Assembly (NCBI RefSeq): GCF_000003855.2
Contig: NW_003101667.1
Coordinates: 866,479 to 930,478, forward strand
Direction: 5' to 3'
DNA from: Blastomyces gilchristii SLH14081
Taxonomy: Eukaryota > Ascomycota > Eurotiomycetes > Onygenales > Ajellomycetaceae
Length of the DNA stretch: 64,000 nucleotides
The first letter of the stretch is position 1. Each line of letters opens with the position of its first letter. Positions 1 to 11,940 of the stretch are shown in pieces. The translations under genes were made by a program, and so were the position numbers. The notes beneath the pieces were generated by a model. The model was not told where the DNA came from and did not search any database. It saw only the letters and a list, made by a program, of their open reading frames with translations.

Positions 1-80
1 TTCTCTTTTTGCATTTCTTTAGAAAAAACCCTGAGAACTAAAGTTCTCAGGTAGATGTCATAGTCTCTGACTGCATACAT

Positions 81-485
81 CTATAATTGAAGAATAATAA
101 TAATAATAACAGCAGATTCTGCTACTTGAGCATATATTTTCTTCTGATTTGAAGAAGAAGATGAAGAAGTAGAAGATGGAAAAGAGTCAGTGACTGTACT
201 AGAAGATTTCAATGTTTTTTGAATTATGTTTGAAATTTCAAGTTTGAACTTGATCACTTCTTGTAGTTGTCTAGCCTGAGCATGAAGAATTAACAGAACT
301 TCTTCATTCTTCTCACTCAGACACTGTTTTTCAAGGATTTTGCTTGCTTTTTTCAGTTCCTGTATTTCAAGAACTTGTTGTTTCTCTATTTCTTCCTTCT
401 TTCTTCTCTTTAGAATTTCAATCTCAGAAACAGCATCTGAGAAAACATCATTTTTCACATCAACTGAGTGTACTCTTGAACTCAT
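81..485 (-). pseudogene. N-terminal fragment of a Tad-type LINE ORF1-like protein
   Basis: The minus-strand frame opens at an ATG at 485 (the frame is open to 494 but only through a GTG). It encodes about 135 residues: a charged, Glu/Lys/Leu-rich stretch that should form a coiled coil (roughly residues 20-75), then a Ser-rich run, then the motif KKIYAQVAES. A coiled coil followed by a SYAxVA-like motif is typical of the first ORF of fungal Tad1-clade LINEs. That link is family knowledge and rests on a short motif. The frame then enters an (ATT)n run and stops at 81. Tandem repeats lie just upstream at 500-683, where the 5' UTR would be. The rest of the element lies beyond the left edge. An unrelated coiled-coil protein cannot be excluded. 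Confidence 0.45.
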
Positions 486-499
486 TTTACTCACTGAAT

Positions 500-683
500 G
501 AAAAGTTGGTCAGACTGTTTCAATTGAGAGATTTATCAGTCTATTTTCAAATGAAAAGTTGATCAGACTGTTTCAATTGAGAGATTTATTAATCTATTTT
601 CAAATGAAAAGTTGGTGAGACTGTTTCAGTTGAGAGATTTATTAGTCTATTTTCAATTGAAAAGTTGATCAGACTGTTTCAAA
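500..683. repeat. 53-bp tandem repeat, about 3.5 copies
   Basis: The motif GAAAAGTTGGTCAGACTGTT recurs at 500, 553, 606 and 659, an exact 53-bp period; copies differ by a few transitions. The array ends 15 bp upstream of the ATG of the ORF1-like fragment on the minus strand, so it would sit in that element's 5' UTR. Confidence 0.9.
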
Positions 684-1274
684 AGAAGAATGAAAGACTT
701 TTATATATAAAACATCTGATTTTTTTCACACTAGTTCAGTAACTAGGTTAGATTTTTGAAGAGAATCTAATAAACTAAGATTGATTTTTAAGATTGATAA
801 AATCTTTACAAACTCTTTCTGGGAATACAATGAGAAAAGATATGATATCAATTGATAATAAATCAGATAATATGACAGTTTTTGAGAGAAAAACTGACAA
901 AAAATAAGTCAATTTTTTGCAGAGAAATTGATTAAAACTATTCAATTTTATTCTAAATCATTCAATTCTTCTCACATAACAAGTGTGCAACTCAAATCAG
1001 TTAATAAAGAGTGTAGAAGAGAATTAAGTATTAATGAAAGCTCTTCAGTCACTGAAAAAGTAATTCTTACTTAAAAGAATATGAAATTATGACAGAAAAC
1101 AACTCTGTTTTTAATTCTTTGTAAGAATATTGTATAAAACTCAGAGAAAAACACCTTACTTTTTCAAGAGAAGTAAAAAACTATTTCTAAGATCTTTTTT
1201 TTTGCATTAACTGCTGCAGAAGAATGAGATAGAAACTGCTAAGATATGCACTACTGTATATTCTCTATCAAGAC
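684..1274. other. AT-rich sequence without recognisable genes
   Basis: No open frame of note and no similarity I can recognise. It may be more of the LINE 5' region (minus strand) or older decayed repeat. Confidence 0.4.
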
Positions 1275-1779
1275 TAGACTGACCGTGTGACCGTGTCTGA
1301 GACCAGGACCAGAATTTTTGATAGTCTCATTACCAATTCGACTGATCCCATTACACGGTTTTAACATTAGATAGTAGTCTCATACTGTTTCAGTGAGACT
1401 TAATGTCTACTCTTGTCACATTTTCCAAATGGGACCATGATTTTCACTTCTCAATTTAAATTATTTTTATTGCTTTAAATGACTTTAAATCTCATTTGAG
1501 TGTTATCAAAAAGCGTTACTTTTTAAAAAATTAAAAATAGTCTAAAAAAACCTTAAAATGTCTAAAAATAGTAACTTTATGCCAAGAATGAGACTAAATG
1601 GGACCAAATGAGACCACTTTCTCATTTTTTTCAAGTCATGGTTTCATTTTGAGATCTGATATATAGTCACTTTGCATGTTTTTTTAATGATTAGTCCCAG
1701 TGAGATTCACACCAAGAAATGTATGAGACCAGATCAAATGAAATCAAACGTGAAATTCATAGTCTTAGCGGCCAGTCTA
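1275..1779 (+). mobile_element. hAT-type MITE, copy 1 (about 505 bp)
   Basis: The element begins TAGACTGACCGTGTGACC and ends GCGGCCAGTCTA; the ends are inverted over about 11 bp (TAGACTG-R-CCG). It is flanked on both sides by ATCAAGAC, an exact 8-bp TSD, the size made by hAT transposases. It has no coding capacity. Five further copies lie in this window, and both ends match those of the large hAT element at 28,708-48,852, so it is probably a deletion derivative of that family. Confidence 0.93.
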
Positions 1780-1787
1780 ATCAAGAC

Positions 1788-2114
1788 TTTCTCTCTTCAG
1801 AGTCTTGATATTATAGAGAATATAAGTCTATTTCTATATAATAATATAAATATTGTCAGTGGGATGTAAAGAAACTGGTTATTTATATCTCAAAATAGAA
1901 GACTTTATCAATGATTATATTAATATAGAGTTAATTCTCAAATTCAATAGAAATCTAGTATTGCTGTTCTCAATCTCTTGCAGAATCTATTGAATATTGA
2001 GATATTAAAACTAGATTTAATATATCTCACTGTACAGGGATCAAAGACTCAGTCAGACCTTGAAGTATACTGAATTTATAGTTGTTGATGTGCTGTTGAC
2101 TTGTTCTGTTGACT
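1788..2114. other. AT-rich sequence, nothing recognised
   Basis: No gene seen. It may belong to the 3' end of gypsy C (minus strand) or to the sequence C entered; I could not find the left end of C. Confidence 0.35.
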
Positions 2115-2446
2115 TGTTATTCACTGATTATGTATTAAATACTGTTGCCAAGGTATCTTTTTGTATTATTCTACTGGGAATGGGCCAGATTGAGAGGGGT
2201 GGTACAAGAGTGAGACTTGGCATTGATGTCTAGATACACTGAACACAGACAGACAGAGTATTCACAGAGATTGCACTTCAGAAGTGTCTGTTAATTATAT
2301 GCTTGATATTATTACTGATGTATCTTTTTGTATTTTTCTGCCAGAGATGGGCCAGATTGGGAAGAGCGGTATGAGAGTGAGACTTGGCATTGATATTTTG
2401 AAACATCAAAGATGGACAGGGTTTTCACAGACATCACTTCTCAGAT
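2115..2446. repeat. Direct duplication, two units of about 167 bp
   Basis: A block starting GTATCTTTTTGTATT and running to GACTTGGCATTGAT occurs at 2,153 and again at 2,320 (167 bp apart). Sequence on both sides also aligns loosely, including TTCACAGA and ACTTC/TCAG segments. The two units differ by more than RIP transitions, so the duplication is old. It lies between the recognisable C pol end and MITE copy 1 and may be part of the 3' region of C. Confidence 0.6.
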
Positions 2447-2514
2447 ATCTTCACAATTACAGATCAGGAATCTTTCAAAATTGAGAAGATTGATGCATAT
2501 GGCTAGGTCTTTTC

Positions 2515-2671
2515 ACCTTACAATTTGTATGGCAATTTGGCCCGGGGTTGTGGTGTGATAGGGGAGAACAGGGGATAATCTCACACAGGAGTTTCGAACA
2601 ACATCTGGTTCACATTTGGCTGGATAACTCCACCACCACACGGGGTATGCAGTCGGTGATGGGGTCAAAAT
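2515..2671 (-). pseudogene. Gypsy C, 3' end of pol, little mutated
   Basis: Read on the minus strand this continues the integrase C-terminal frame from 16,080 across the B1 insertion (AAAAT duplicated on both sides): about nine residues after the junction read ITDCIPRVVVE. The stretch is clearly richer in G+C and CpG than its surroundings and carries few RIP changes. I do not see a chromodomain in it. Confidence 0.55.
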
Positions 2672-2779
2672 TGTGGCGGGCTGCGCCCGATCAATTATAT
2701 AGACTATTCTGTTACACTTCACAGATTTCAATTACTTCATTCTTGAACATGTATGCTCTGACCTGATCAATCATATAGA

Positions 2780-3037
2780 TGTAAGAATAAGTGCTCGCAG
2801 GCGATTATTCAGGTGTTTGCAGCTTGGCGTGATATGTACTGTTAACTACTAGAAGTATTCACAGTAGAAAGATAAAATGTAGAGATCAAATGTATAATAG
2901 TATTCAAGCTGAGTTGTGAATAGTATTTGCGAACTCCAGTCTATATAGTTGTGTGTAGCCAAGGGCTGCTAACTCTATTGATTACATGAGAGATAGGAAT
3001 AGAGATAAAGAATTCATGAGAAGCAGGATTTCTTACA
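2780..3037 (-). repeat. 3' LTR of A1 (258 bp)
   Basis: Starts TGTAAGAATAAGTGCTC and ends GGATTTCTTACA on the + strand. It matches the 9,775 LTR except for transitions. Confidence 0.95.
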
Positions 3038-4930
3038 TACTCTCTTCTCTCTAAGACTTTGTTCACAAAGTCTTTCACTGAGTGACTTCATAGAATCAGC
3101 TCAGCACTGCAGTGATACTCACTAAAAATTCTTTACATCTATAAAAAATCTCAGTGAGGAAAAATCCCTTGTTACTATGAAGAAAAAAGAGTCTGTCACT
3201 CAGTTTCTTGTTTCATGAAGTTCTTTGTAATCTACAGATTCTTCTCTAACTATTACACAGATTTATCTTACATCTTTCATACAGAAGAATTTCAGTTAAC
3301 TCTCAATTATTTTCACAAGATTCTTGTGTAATCATTATACAGATTCATCTCACAGATGAATAACTCTCTGTGAGATCATTCTTATTAAAGAGAAGTATTT
3401 ATAAGTTAATCTTTCACTTATTCTTATAAATCATTGTTCTTTGATACTGTAGAATTGTGAGAAATTTTTCATTCTTTTATCAACTCTGTAGAATTGTAGA
3501 ATCAAGATATTCACAGTCTGTAATCACTCTTTGTAGTTACATAGAAAGATTCAGATCTGTAATTCATAATCACTCTTTATTTACTAGAGTGATCTGACTA
3601 TTCTGTGAGATTATTCACAGTGTAAGCAAATCTCTCTAGAGTAGTATAAATATTTCAGATCTGTTCATGAAATCTCATCTTCTTTTTTCTTTTTCTGTAA
3701 CAGCTCTTATTCTCATAAACTGTGAGTATTCTTATTTATCTGTGAAGTATTTTTATTCAGATGATAGAGAGAGAGTGTTTCTGATAATATCTGTATATTA
3801 ATTCAAGAACTTCTCAAGAATAAAAATTTTTTCAATTTCAATATCTTTATAAACAATGTCTGACTGCTGCTGAGCTTCTCATGAGTGTCTCTATGACTTC
3901 TCTGATTACTTTTTACTGGCTGATAAAGTAGGGATATCATCACTCACAACAGTGTCTTTATTCTTCTCAGTCTTATCACTGCATCTGATCTTCAGATCAG
4001 TGATCAATCCCATGCCTTTCTCAGACCAGTCTCTGGCTTTAAGCAGTGTAGTTTCACTCTTTACTGTAAGTCTCTCTGTAAGTAATTCCTTACAGACTCT
4101 AGCTAACAGTTCTTATAAAGCTTCTGATATTGTCAGTGTCTTCTGCAGCTCTGTGAGTCTATAATCATCTTCTTCCTACCTGCACAATCTCTGACCAGAC
4201 ATATGCAAATATGCCTAGATTTTCTATCAATGATTCTTGCACTGCAGCACATTTCTGCAATCTTATTATCAATGAGAGATAAGTCTTCAGATACTCACAA
4301 AATCTGAATAATCAAGACAATGTGAATATCATGAATTTATGACAGAAGTTGATCTGATCAGATGAGCTCTCTCTTTATATTTCAATTGTTTCTGAGCTGA
4401 ATACTTCAGCACAACTGAGAGAGCAGACACAGCTTTGTAAGAGATATCTGATTATATATACAGACAGCCAGCTCTCAAGACTCTGCTGCAACTGTGCATG
4501 TTCTGATATTCAGCTTCTCTGAAGTCTGTGCATTTCTGATAATCTTCATGTTAAATGTAATAATTATCTGTACTGTGAATATGATACTCTCTGCTTCTTT
4601 GAAGAGAGAAATTGATAGTTATGAAGAAATTGAGTGTCACAGATATTGAGAATATGAATATGAATTTTCTTTGTTTTTTCTTTATTAATCTCTAAATTGT
4701 GTTCATGATTCTGTTTTTATTTTCTTATTTTTTAGCTTTAATAAGAGCATGATTTCTTCTTCTCTTTATATACACTGTGAACTGTTCATCTCAGTAGAAA
4801 CTCATCATCTTATAGACTAGAGTTCACAAATGACAGTGTTAATATCTTTGTCACAATCAGGTTCTTAGCAAAGATCATATTATTCTGACTTATTAGAATT
4901 CACAGCATGAAAGTCATGTCTCAGCTTCTG
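3038..4930 (-). other. A1 3' region between pol and 3' LTR
   Basis: About 1.9 kb, conserved in all three A copies (also 21,304-23,190 and 31,857-33,760). In this copy no open frame survives; the A2 copy keeps a Cys-containing ORF in the same place. Confidence 0.7.
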
Positions 4931-4934
4931 CAGA

Positions 4935-7900
4935 TATCTTATCTACTCAGATGATTCTTAAGTAAACTTATTCATCTTATCAGAATACTCTTATCACTGA
5001 ACCTTGAATCAGAGCTCATGATCTCACTTCTCTGAGTCAATAATCTCTTTGACCTGATATTCTCTTTCACTCTCTAGTACTTTATAAACAGAGTGATAAG
5101 TCACAGAATTCTCTTCTGACAATTTCTTATATTTGCAGAGTAAAGAGATATAAAAAACATTATATATCTGTAACTCAGATGACAGTTTCAATCTGTAGAA
5201 CTGTAAACTAACTTTCTTCATAATCTTGCAAGACTCTGTCTATAAGAGATTCAGCTTCTTACTAGATTTCTATATACTGATGTTTTCTAGACTCAGTCAG
5301 ACTCTATTATCTTTCTTGAAACTCTTTATAATGTACTTGAAGTTATAGTATCTCTTCTGATACTCTTAAGCCTTTCTCAAGAATTCACAGGCTTTCTCCT
5401 GAATCTTCTGAATTCTCTCAGCTCATTCACAGATATCATCACACTCTATAGTATACTCTTGTAGATTTATCAAGATCATCTGTGAATGAGTCTTAGTAAG
5501 CATCTCAAAGAGGGTTTTACCTGTACTGATATGTTTTAAGTTGTTGTATACAAACTCTGTGAGTGATAATTAATACACTCAGTTATTCTGATTGTAATTG
5601 ACAAAGCACTGCAGATACTGTTTCAATATACTCATCAGATATTCTGTCTGATCATCTATTTATTAATGAAAAGCTGTGCTTAGATCTCATGAGATCTTCA
5701 GTATAGTTATTAGATTAGATCAGAACTTCTCTGCAAAGATTAATTCTCTGTCTGAGATAATATTCACAGATAATTCATACAATCAGATCTTATCACAGAT
5801 GAAGATATGAGTTAAATTCTTTAACTTCAAGTTCTTACAGATGGGTATAAAGTGTGTTATCTTGATGAAGTGATTCACTATCATCAGCACACTGTCAAAG
5901 CAGGCATTATATATGTTCTTGCTTTCAGAGAGGCTCACAAGAGTGTTCATTTCTAGCTGTTTTCAAGGTTTCTATGAGATGAGTAGAGGAGTAAGTTCTT
6001 CATATAATCTAAATCACACTATCTGTGAATCCTGATAAACAGCACAAGAATTCACTATCTTCTTCACAAGTTCTCACATCTTCAGTCAGAAGTATTTTCT
6101 TATGAGAAACTCATAAGTTCTAGTGTCTGTAAAATGACTCACTAGAGAAGAGTCATGATACCTTTTAATAAGTTCTATATGTAGAAACTCATTCACAGAT
6201 ACATAAATTCAGCTCTCTCTTTATAAGAGATTATTTAAGTCTCTTCAATTCTTTATTTCTGCAGAATTGATCCCTGCTGTAAGCAGTTTCTGAATATACT
6301 GAGTATATTCATTCTTCAGTTACAGTTCAGACAATCTTAATAGAAGATTTTATAAAGACTTATACTCTGTTTCTTCTTACATCAGGTCTTTCACAGTACT
6401 TCTCAAAGTCTGCAATCTTTTCAGATTATAGATACTCTCTTCAAGAATCCTCACAGAGATTCTCAGAGTATTGACTCTCAGTGTTATAGAGAGTAGTTGT
6501 ACAGGCTTCTTTCCTCTCTCTCTTCTCTTCTCTTATAGAGAATTGAAAGACTCTTCAGTCAATCTCTTCATAATACTCAGTTTAAGCATTTTATGAAGCT
6601 TTTCTGTCTTCTCTAGTCTCTCTGTGTCTGTTATTCTGATCTTCTTAATATAGTCTGACCTGTAAGAGAGTCTGTCTGCTGAGTTCTTAGTTCTCTTGAT
6701 ATATTCTATCTTGAATCAGAACTCACTCAGTCTCCAAGCTTAGTAAACCTGCTGCTGTGAGAGTTCCTTGATTAAAGTAAACTATTATAAGCTATTATAA
6801 TCAGTTCTAACAGTAATTACTGTTGCAAGGTTCTCAAAGTAGTGATATCAGTGATGAAAGAATTTCACTATTATAAGAAGCTTCTGATCATGAATGTTAT
6901 AGTTGATCTCTATAGATTACATCTTCTGTGAGAAAAAGATCACTGAAACCCAGTTCTCATTTGACTATAGTTATAAGACTATTTCTGAAATTGTAAAGAA
7001 GAAGATATCTATCTCTAATCTGATTAAGAGTAAGAGATTAAAGTGAAACAGTATTACTGTGTCTGTGAATATCTATTTCAATCTTACAAAGACTCTGTGA
7101 GCTTCTGAGATAAGAAAGTTCTTACAGCTCTCTCTTTTCAATAATCTTTTCATTCTTCATTTATAGAATAACTTCTTCTTATTTTCACTCTTCAGCATGT
7201 CTATAAGAGTTAAGAAGATTCTCATAAACACAAAGATAAACTGTCTATAGAAATTCACAAAGCTCAGAAAGATCTGAATCTCATGAATACTAGTTAGCTT
7301 CAGTTATAATAGAATAGTCTCAACTTATGAAGATTTCATCTGAATATCATCTGCAGTGATTACATATTCTAGAAAATTAATTCAATGAGCACTGAAGTTG
7401 CACTTCATAAGTTTAATATACAGTTCTATCTCATCTAAGATCTTCAACATACTTTGCACATGCTCAGTGTGTTCTTTCTTCTTCACAGAGTATATCATCA
7501 CATCATTCAGATATATTATTACAAAGATATTCAGATATATGTGAAGTATTTTATTAATAAAAGACTGAAATGCTGTGAGAGTATTAGTTAGATCAAAAGA
7601 CATCACTAGATATTCAAACAATCTCAGTGCAGTTCTAAAGACAGTCTTCTATTCATTCTCAGACTGTATTCACAGCTGTGTATATATATTAATTATATTC
7701 AGCTGTGTGAATATGACAGCTTCTGTGAGACAGTTAATCACATTCTCAATCAGAGACAGAAAATAGTAACTCTTTGTTATCTTGAAGTTCAGGTCACAGT
7801 AGTTTACACACAATCTGAGATTTTTATTCTTCTTCTTTATAAATATCACAGAGACTTTCACAGAGATCTGTGAAGATCAGATGAAGTCATTCTTCAGATT

Positions 7901-9762
7901 CTTCTTTACATAGGCCTGTAAGACCTCTGTCTCATGATGAGAGAGTTTATAGATTAGTTCTCAGAAGAGTTTCTGTTCTTCTATTAAATCTATTATCAGA
8001 TTCTTCTCACAGTGAGAAGAAAGCTCAGCTGCCTTTACTGAGCTAAACATCTCTGCAAGATCTCAGTATTTCTCTAGTATCTGAAGCTTCATTTTCATGA
8101 CTGTGAAGTTCTCAGACATTTGTAAAGTCATTATATAGATGAGCTTATCTTCTCTAATCAACTCTGCAGTATTAACTGATTCTATCTCTGTAAGTGAGTC
8201 TGTTAACACTGATCAGAAGTATAAATCTGACTCACAGACAGCTATGTGCAGATTGTGTCTTTGAAGTTATACAAGTCTCAAGTACATATCATCTGTGATG
8301 TTCATGATAATCACAGTTTCTGCAAATCTTCTCCAGATTCTGAAGAGATCTTGTAATTCAAAGATGACTCTTACAAGTCTCTCAGCTCTCAGATCTGAGT
8401 TCTCATACTCTGCTTATTATAAGAGCAGGTTCTCAGTTTTCATTATTTAGCTCATTCACTTTGTGAGCTTTAGAGACACTACAGTGACCTGGGATTCTGA
8501 GTTCATCAATACTTCTCATGCTTACAGAGCAGCAGCACTGCAGCACAGTCTCTTCTCACAAGCAAGTATTTTCATCAGAGAAGTAACAGATTCAGATGTC
8601 AGCTTCAAGACTCTTAAGAAGGCTGTTACTGACTCTGTCTGTGACTCTTCAAATTTCTATTTTGATTTGTTCAGACAGTTTGTGCAAAGATATTCTGATT
8701 TAGAACAGATAAAGCAGAGTTTCTTTTTCTTGATCTCTCTGTTGTATACTCTATTCATGAGAGCTTATAAAACTCTCTCTCTCTGCTCAGCAGTCAGACA
8801 CAAATCTCTCTATATCTTGTTATCTTTCTCTGACAAATCTGTTCTCTGTTGTTCTGGCTCTCACAGAGTTAGTCAGTGATCTGCTCTCTGTGAATCTGTG
8901 ACTCTCACAGTGATTCACAAGTGATGAATGAGAGTCATCAGTTTCTTCAGAATTAAGAACTTAGAGCCTTGCTCAATGAGCTTGTCCTGCATGTCTTTAT
9001 TCAGTCTCTTTATAAACATCATCATTCAGATCTTGTTTCAGAGCCCTGTTTTCACAGATCTCAATTCACATCATAATTTTATAAAGCACTGTGAGTAGTC
9101 TTCATCAGATTTCTCATCTCTTTTTCTAATATTGATGATCATGACTCAGGTGTTCTCTGTCTGACTTGCAGAGTTTCTCAACTTATTCTCTAGATAGGTC
9201 TTGAGAATAGATCAGTGAAATCTCTTGTGATCATTCTCTAGATGATTCAGTCAGTTCTTAACTTCAGTGTAGTAGAGATCTGTCATCACATAGATGACAG
9301 CTTCTTCATCTTTCATATCACACAGCTGGGCTTGCAAGTCAATTTTAAATGCAAACTCATAAAAGCTTTTATAGATTGTGATTCAATAAGTGACCTTAAG
9401 TGATCACAGCTTAAAGAAGTTTCTTTTCAGTTCATGAGTGTCTCTGAAGATCATGTCTAGAGACTCAGTTTGAGAGTGTTTGCAGACAGTAAGCATTTCT
9501 TGTAGAAAAATAGCTTGATTCTGTGAGAGATACTCAAGAATGTTCTTCACTGAGATTGATTTATTCATGGATTTGAAGAGTTTCTCTGTCACAGATGCAG
9601 AGAATGATGTTCTGTAAGTGATTGATAAGTTCTCTGAGACTTCTTTCATAAGAATTATTCATGATTCAGGTGACTGCTTCTGAGTATCTGCAGTAGAGTT
9701 TGCAGAGATTGAAGTATATGAGTTTCTAGTCCTTTCAGTTATAACAGATGATTGCTGACTGA
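4935..9762 (-). pseudogene. gag-pol of A1, inactivated
   Basis: Gag-like sequence lies at about 9,650-8,460. RT begins near 7,860 with KKKNKNLRLCVNYCDLN, the gypsy fingers/palm motif. The catalytic box reads YLND at 7,502-7,513 instead of YLDD. The integrase core near 5,890-5,950 has MIVN where the first catalytic Asp is expected. The C-terminus (5,221-4,935) reads NVFYISLL, then EREYQVKEIIDSEK, the start of a chromodomain that runs on after a stop. Many in-frame stops follow from CAG/TGG to TAG/TGA changes. In life it would encode capsid, protease, RT/RNase H and a chromodomain integrase that targets heterochromatin. Confidence 0.85.
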
Positions 9763-9774
9763 CTGAGCTTGAAA
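9763..9774 (-). other. Probable self-priming primer-binding site of A1
   Basis: The 12 bases next to the 5' LTR read TTTCAAGCTCAG on the minus strand. They are complementary over 8 contiguous bases (plus 3 after one mismatch) to a segment inside the same LTR (9,898-9,908) about 30 nt downstream of the TATA-like CTATATAG. There is no TGG start as a tRNA-primed site would have. Confidence 0.5.
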
Positions 9775-10032
9775 TGTAAGAATAAGTGCTCATAGGTGAT
9801 TATTTGAGTGTTTACAGCTTGACATGATATATACTGTTAATTACTAGAAGTATTCACAGTAGAAAGATAAAATGTAGAGATTAAATGTATAATAGCATTC
9901 AAGCTGAGTTATGAATAGTATTCGCGAACTCCAGTCTATATAGTTGTGTGTAGCCAAGGGCCGCTAACCCTATTGGTTACACGAGAGATAGGAATAGAGG
10001 TAAAGGATCCGCGAGGAGTGGGATTTCTTACA
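9775..10032 (-). repeat. 5' LTR of A1 (258 bp)
   Basis: TGTAAG...TTCTTACA ends, TATA-like CTATATAG, followed by the second ATAGA duplication at 10,033-10,037. Confidence 0.95.
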
Positions 10033-10378
10033 ATAGACTATTCTGTTACACTTCACAGATTTCAATCACTTCATTCTTGAACACATATACTCTGATTCTC
10101 AGCCATTCTTGATCACTGATCCTCAGCCGCCACTTCATTCTTAAATGCATACACTCTGACTCTCAGCCATTCTTGATCACCAATTCTCAGCTACTATAAA
10201 CACATATAGATTCTTCCACTCTGAAACTTCACTGCATACACCACTACATATGTGTATAAATATTCACTTCAATCACTGATTCTCACACTTTCTCTTTCTT
10301 TTCTTCTCTAATGTTTTTCTCTTTGTTATATAAGATCTATTCATATTATATTAATCTATTCAGTGTAGATCTCTTACA

Positions 10379-10392
10379 CTAGAAAAACATTC
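10379..10392 (+). other. Probable self-priming primer-binding site of B1
   Basis: The sequence after the 5' LTR is CTAGAAAAACATTC (B2 has CTAGGAAAATGTTC). Its complement closely matches a stretch in the LTR (TAATGTTTTTCT at 10,309-10,320), with differences of the RIP type. No tRNA-like TGG is present. Confidence 0.45.
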
Positions 10393-11940
10393 ATCATCTT
10401 CTTATTAGAAAATGATTATTCATACATTGCCTTCTCATCAGAAACAATTATTTATCAAGAGATATTCAAACATATAACAATGTGTAAGAAATAGAGAAAC
10501 AGTTAAACAGTTAAGCAGACACTGAGTTCTCAGATAAAAGCTTGCTCATCAGTCACTCTGACCTCATAATAAGATCTTATAAAGAGAATGTCAGTGAAAG
10601 ATCTGAGAGTTCTGACACTCAGACATATGAGATATTCATATAATTACACTTCTTCAAGATTTCACAGATATTATACACTCAATGAATGACATGTCTAACA
10701 ATAATATAAGAGAACTCTCAAACACAAGTATAGAAGTGATACTACAGTGACTCTGAGCAATGTTGAAATTATAACAGTAATAAATAGCTGATATGCATGC
10801 AACTCAATAACATCAATATGAAGAGATTTAACAATTATCACAATAAGAAACTCAGACAATTCCAACATCTACAGAATCAAATACAAAAGTACTGAAAGAA
10901 TACTTAGATGCTTCTCTATATTTCAATGCTTTCAATCTCACTCTCTACTCATTATGAAGAATAGAAATGCTCACAAAACTGAGTATGAATGAAGATGTCA
11001 TCAATTTGCTAACTAATCAAGATTGATATATCAATGAATAATTGAAGAATCATGTGAAACAGAAGTTTCATTCATGAATGAAGACATGTGAACCAGTATT
11101 GTAAACATCTGACAATATTATCAAATATCTCAATGTTCTGTTCTGAGACACTGTCATACAACAGAAAGTGTTAGATTGATTACAGAGTATCTGACAGAGA
11201 AATACTTCTTGTACAATATTCATTCCTGACTTCAACACCAAGATTCTAGAAGCAGGTGATCAATCTTGAGAGAATCAAATAAAGATTAGCATGCTCAAGA
11301 AGACATTAACTTTCAAACTCTTACAGACTCTTGTAAGTGTAGACAAAGATCAGACTTATGAAGATTTCTGCACACAGCTCTGAATATTGAATAACTGTCT
11401 TATCAAGCTCAAGAGTATATAGAACAGTGATAGAAGACATTACACTCACACATCTGCACTGAGAAATAACTCAGTCACTCACACATCTGCACTGAAGAAT
11501 AACAATGATGCAGATGTCATGAATTGAGTAGACTCAAATGTCTACATATAAGCAAGAGTTTTCACTGTTTGAACAGGCTTTCAAGTTTCTGAGATCACTT
11601 CTGAAGAAGTCACTGATCAACATTAATATGAAGTATACATCAACTGTAACTGATCAGAACACATCACTTTCAACTGTTGATTAACCTATGTATCTTCTTA
11701 ATCAAGAGAAAGATCAGTCTCTTCTTATTCAAAGAATGAATCAGTATCTGTTCATATCAATCACATTGCAGTGAAGAAAGATTCAGAAGATAACTACAAG
11801 AATGTCTCAGTGAAACAGAGAAAAGATTAGCTTCTGTTCAAATTCATAAACAGAAGCTTGAAGAGATCAGATAACAATAATTTGAAGAGAAAATGACAAT
11901 GAATATGATTCTTATATCTACTGTGATTAATAACATATAT
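10379..11940 (+). pseudogene. gag region of B1, inactivated
   Basis: Capsid-like sequence around 11,285-11,530 matches the surviving 82-residue frame of copy B2 (minus 45,223-44,975), which contains LKKTLTFKLLQTLVSIDEDQ, typical of the gypsy capsid C-terminal region. The B1 frame has several stops. No zinc knuckle was recognised. Confidence 0.6.

Larger units (their letters stand above)
2780..10032 (-). mobile_element. Ty3/gypsy chromovirus A, copy 1 (7,253 bp)
   Basis: LTRs of 258 bp (2,780-3,037 and 9,775-10,032) with termini TGTAAGAA and TTCTTACA; flanked by ATAGA on both sides. Order on the minus strand: gag at the right, then protease, RT, RNase H, integrase with C-terminal chromodomain (ending about 4,940), then about 1.9 kb of 3' region before the 3' LTR. 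It is inserted in the 5' LTR of B1. Confidence 0.95.
2672..10378 (+). repeat. 5' LTR of B1, split by element A1
   Basis: The two parts, 2,672-2,779 and 10,038-10,378, join without gap once A1 and one copy of its ATAGA duplication are removed. The LTR carries a TATA-like TATAAATA at 10,255-10,262. Its first 30 bases keep several CpGs; the rest has lost them. Confidence 0.9.

Noticed and set aside
500..683. CRISPR-like regular repeats
   Set aside because: The units are contiguous without spacers and the genome is fungal.
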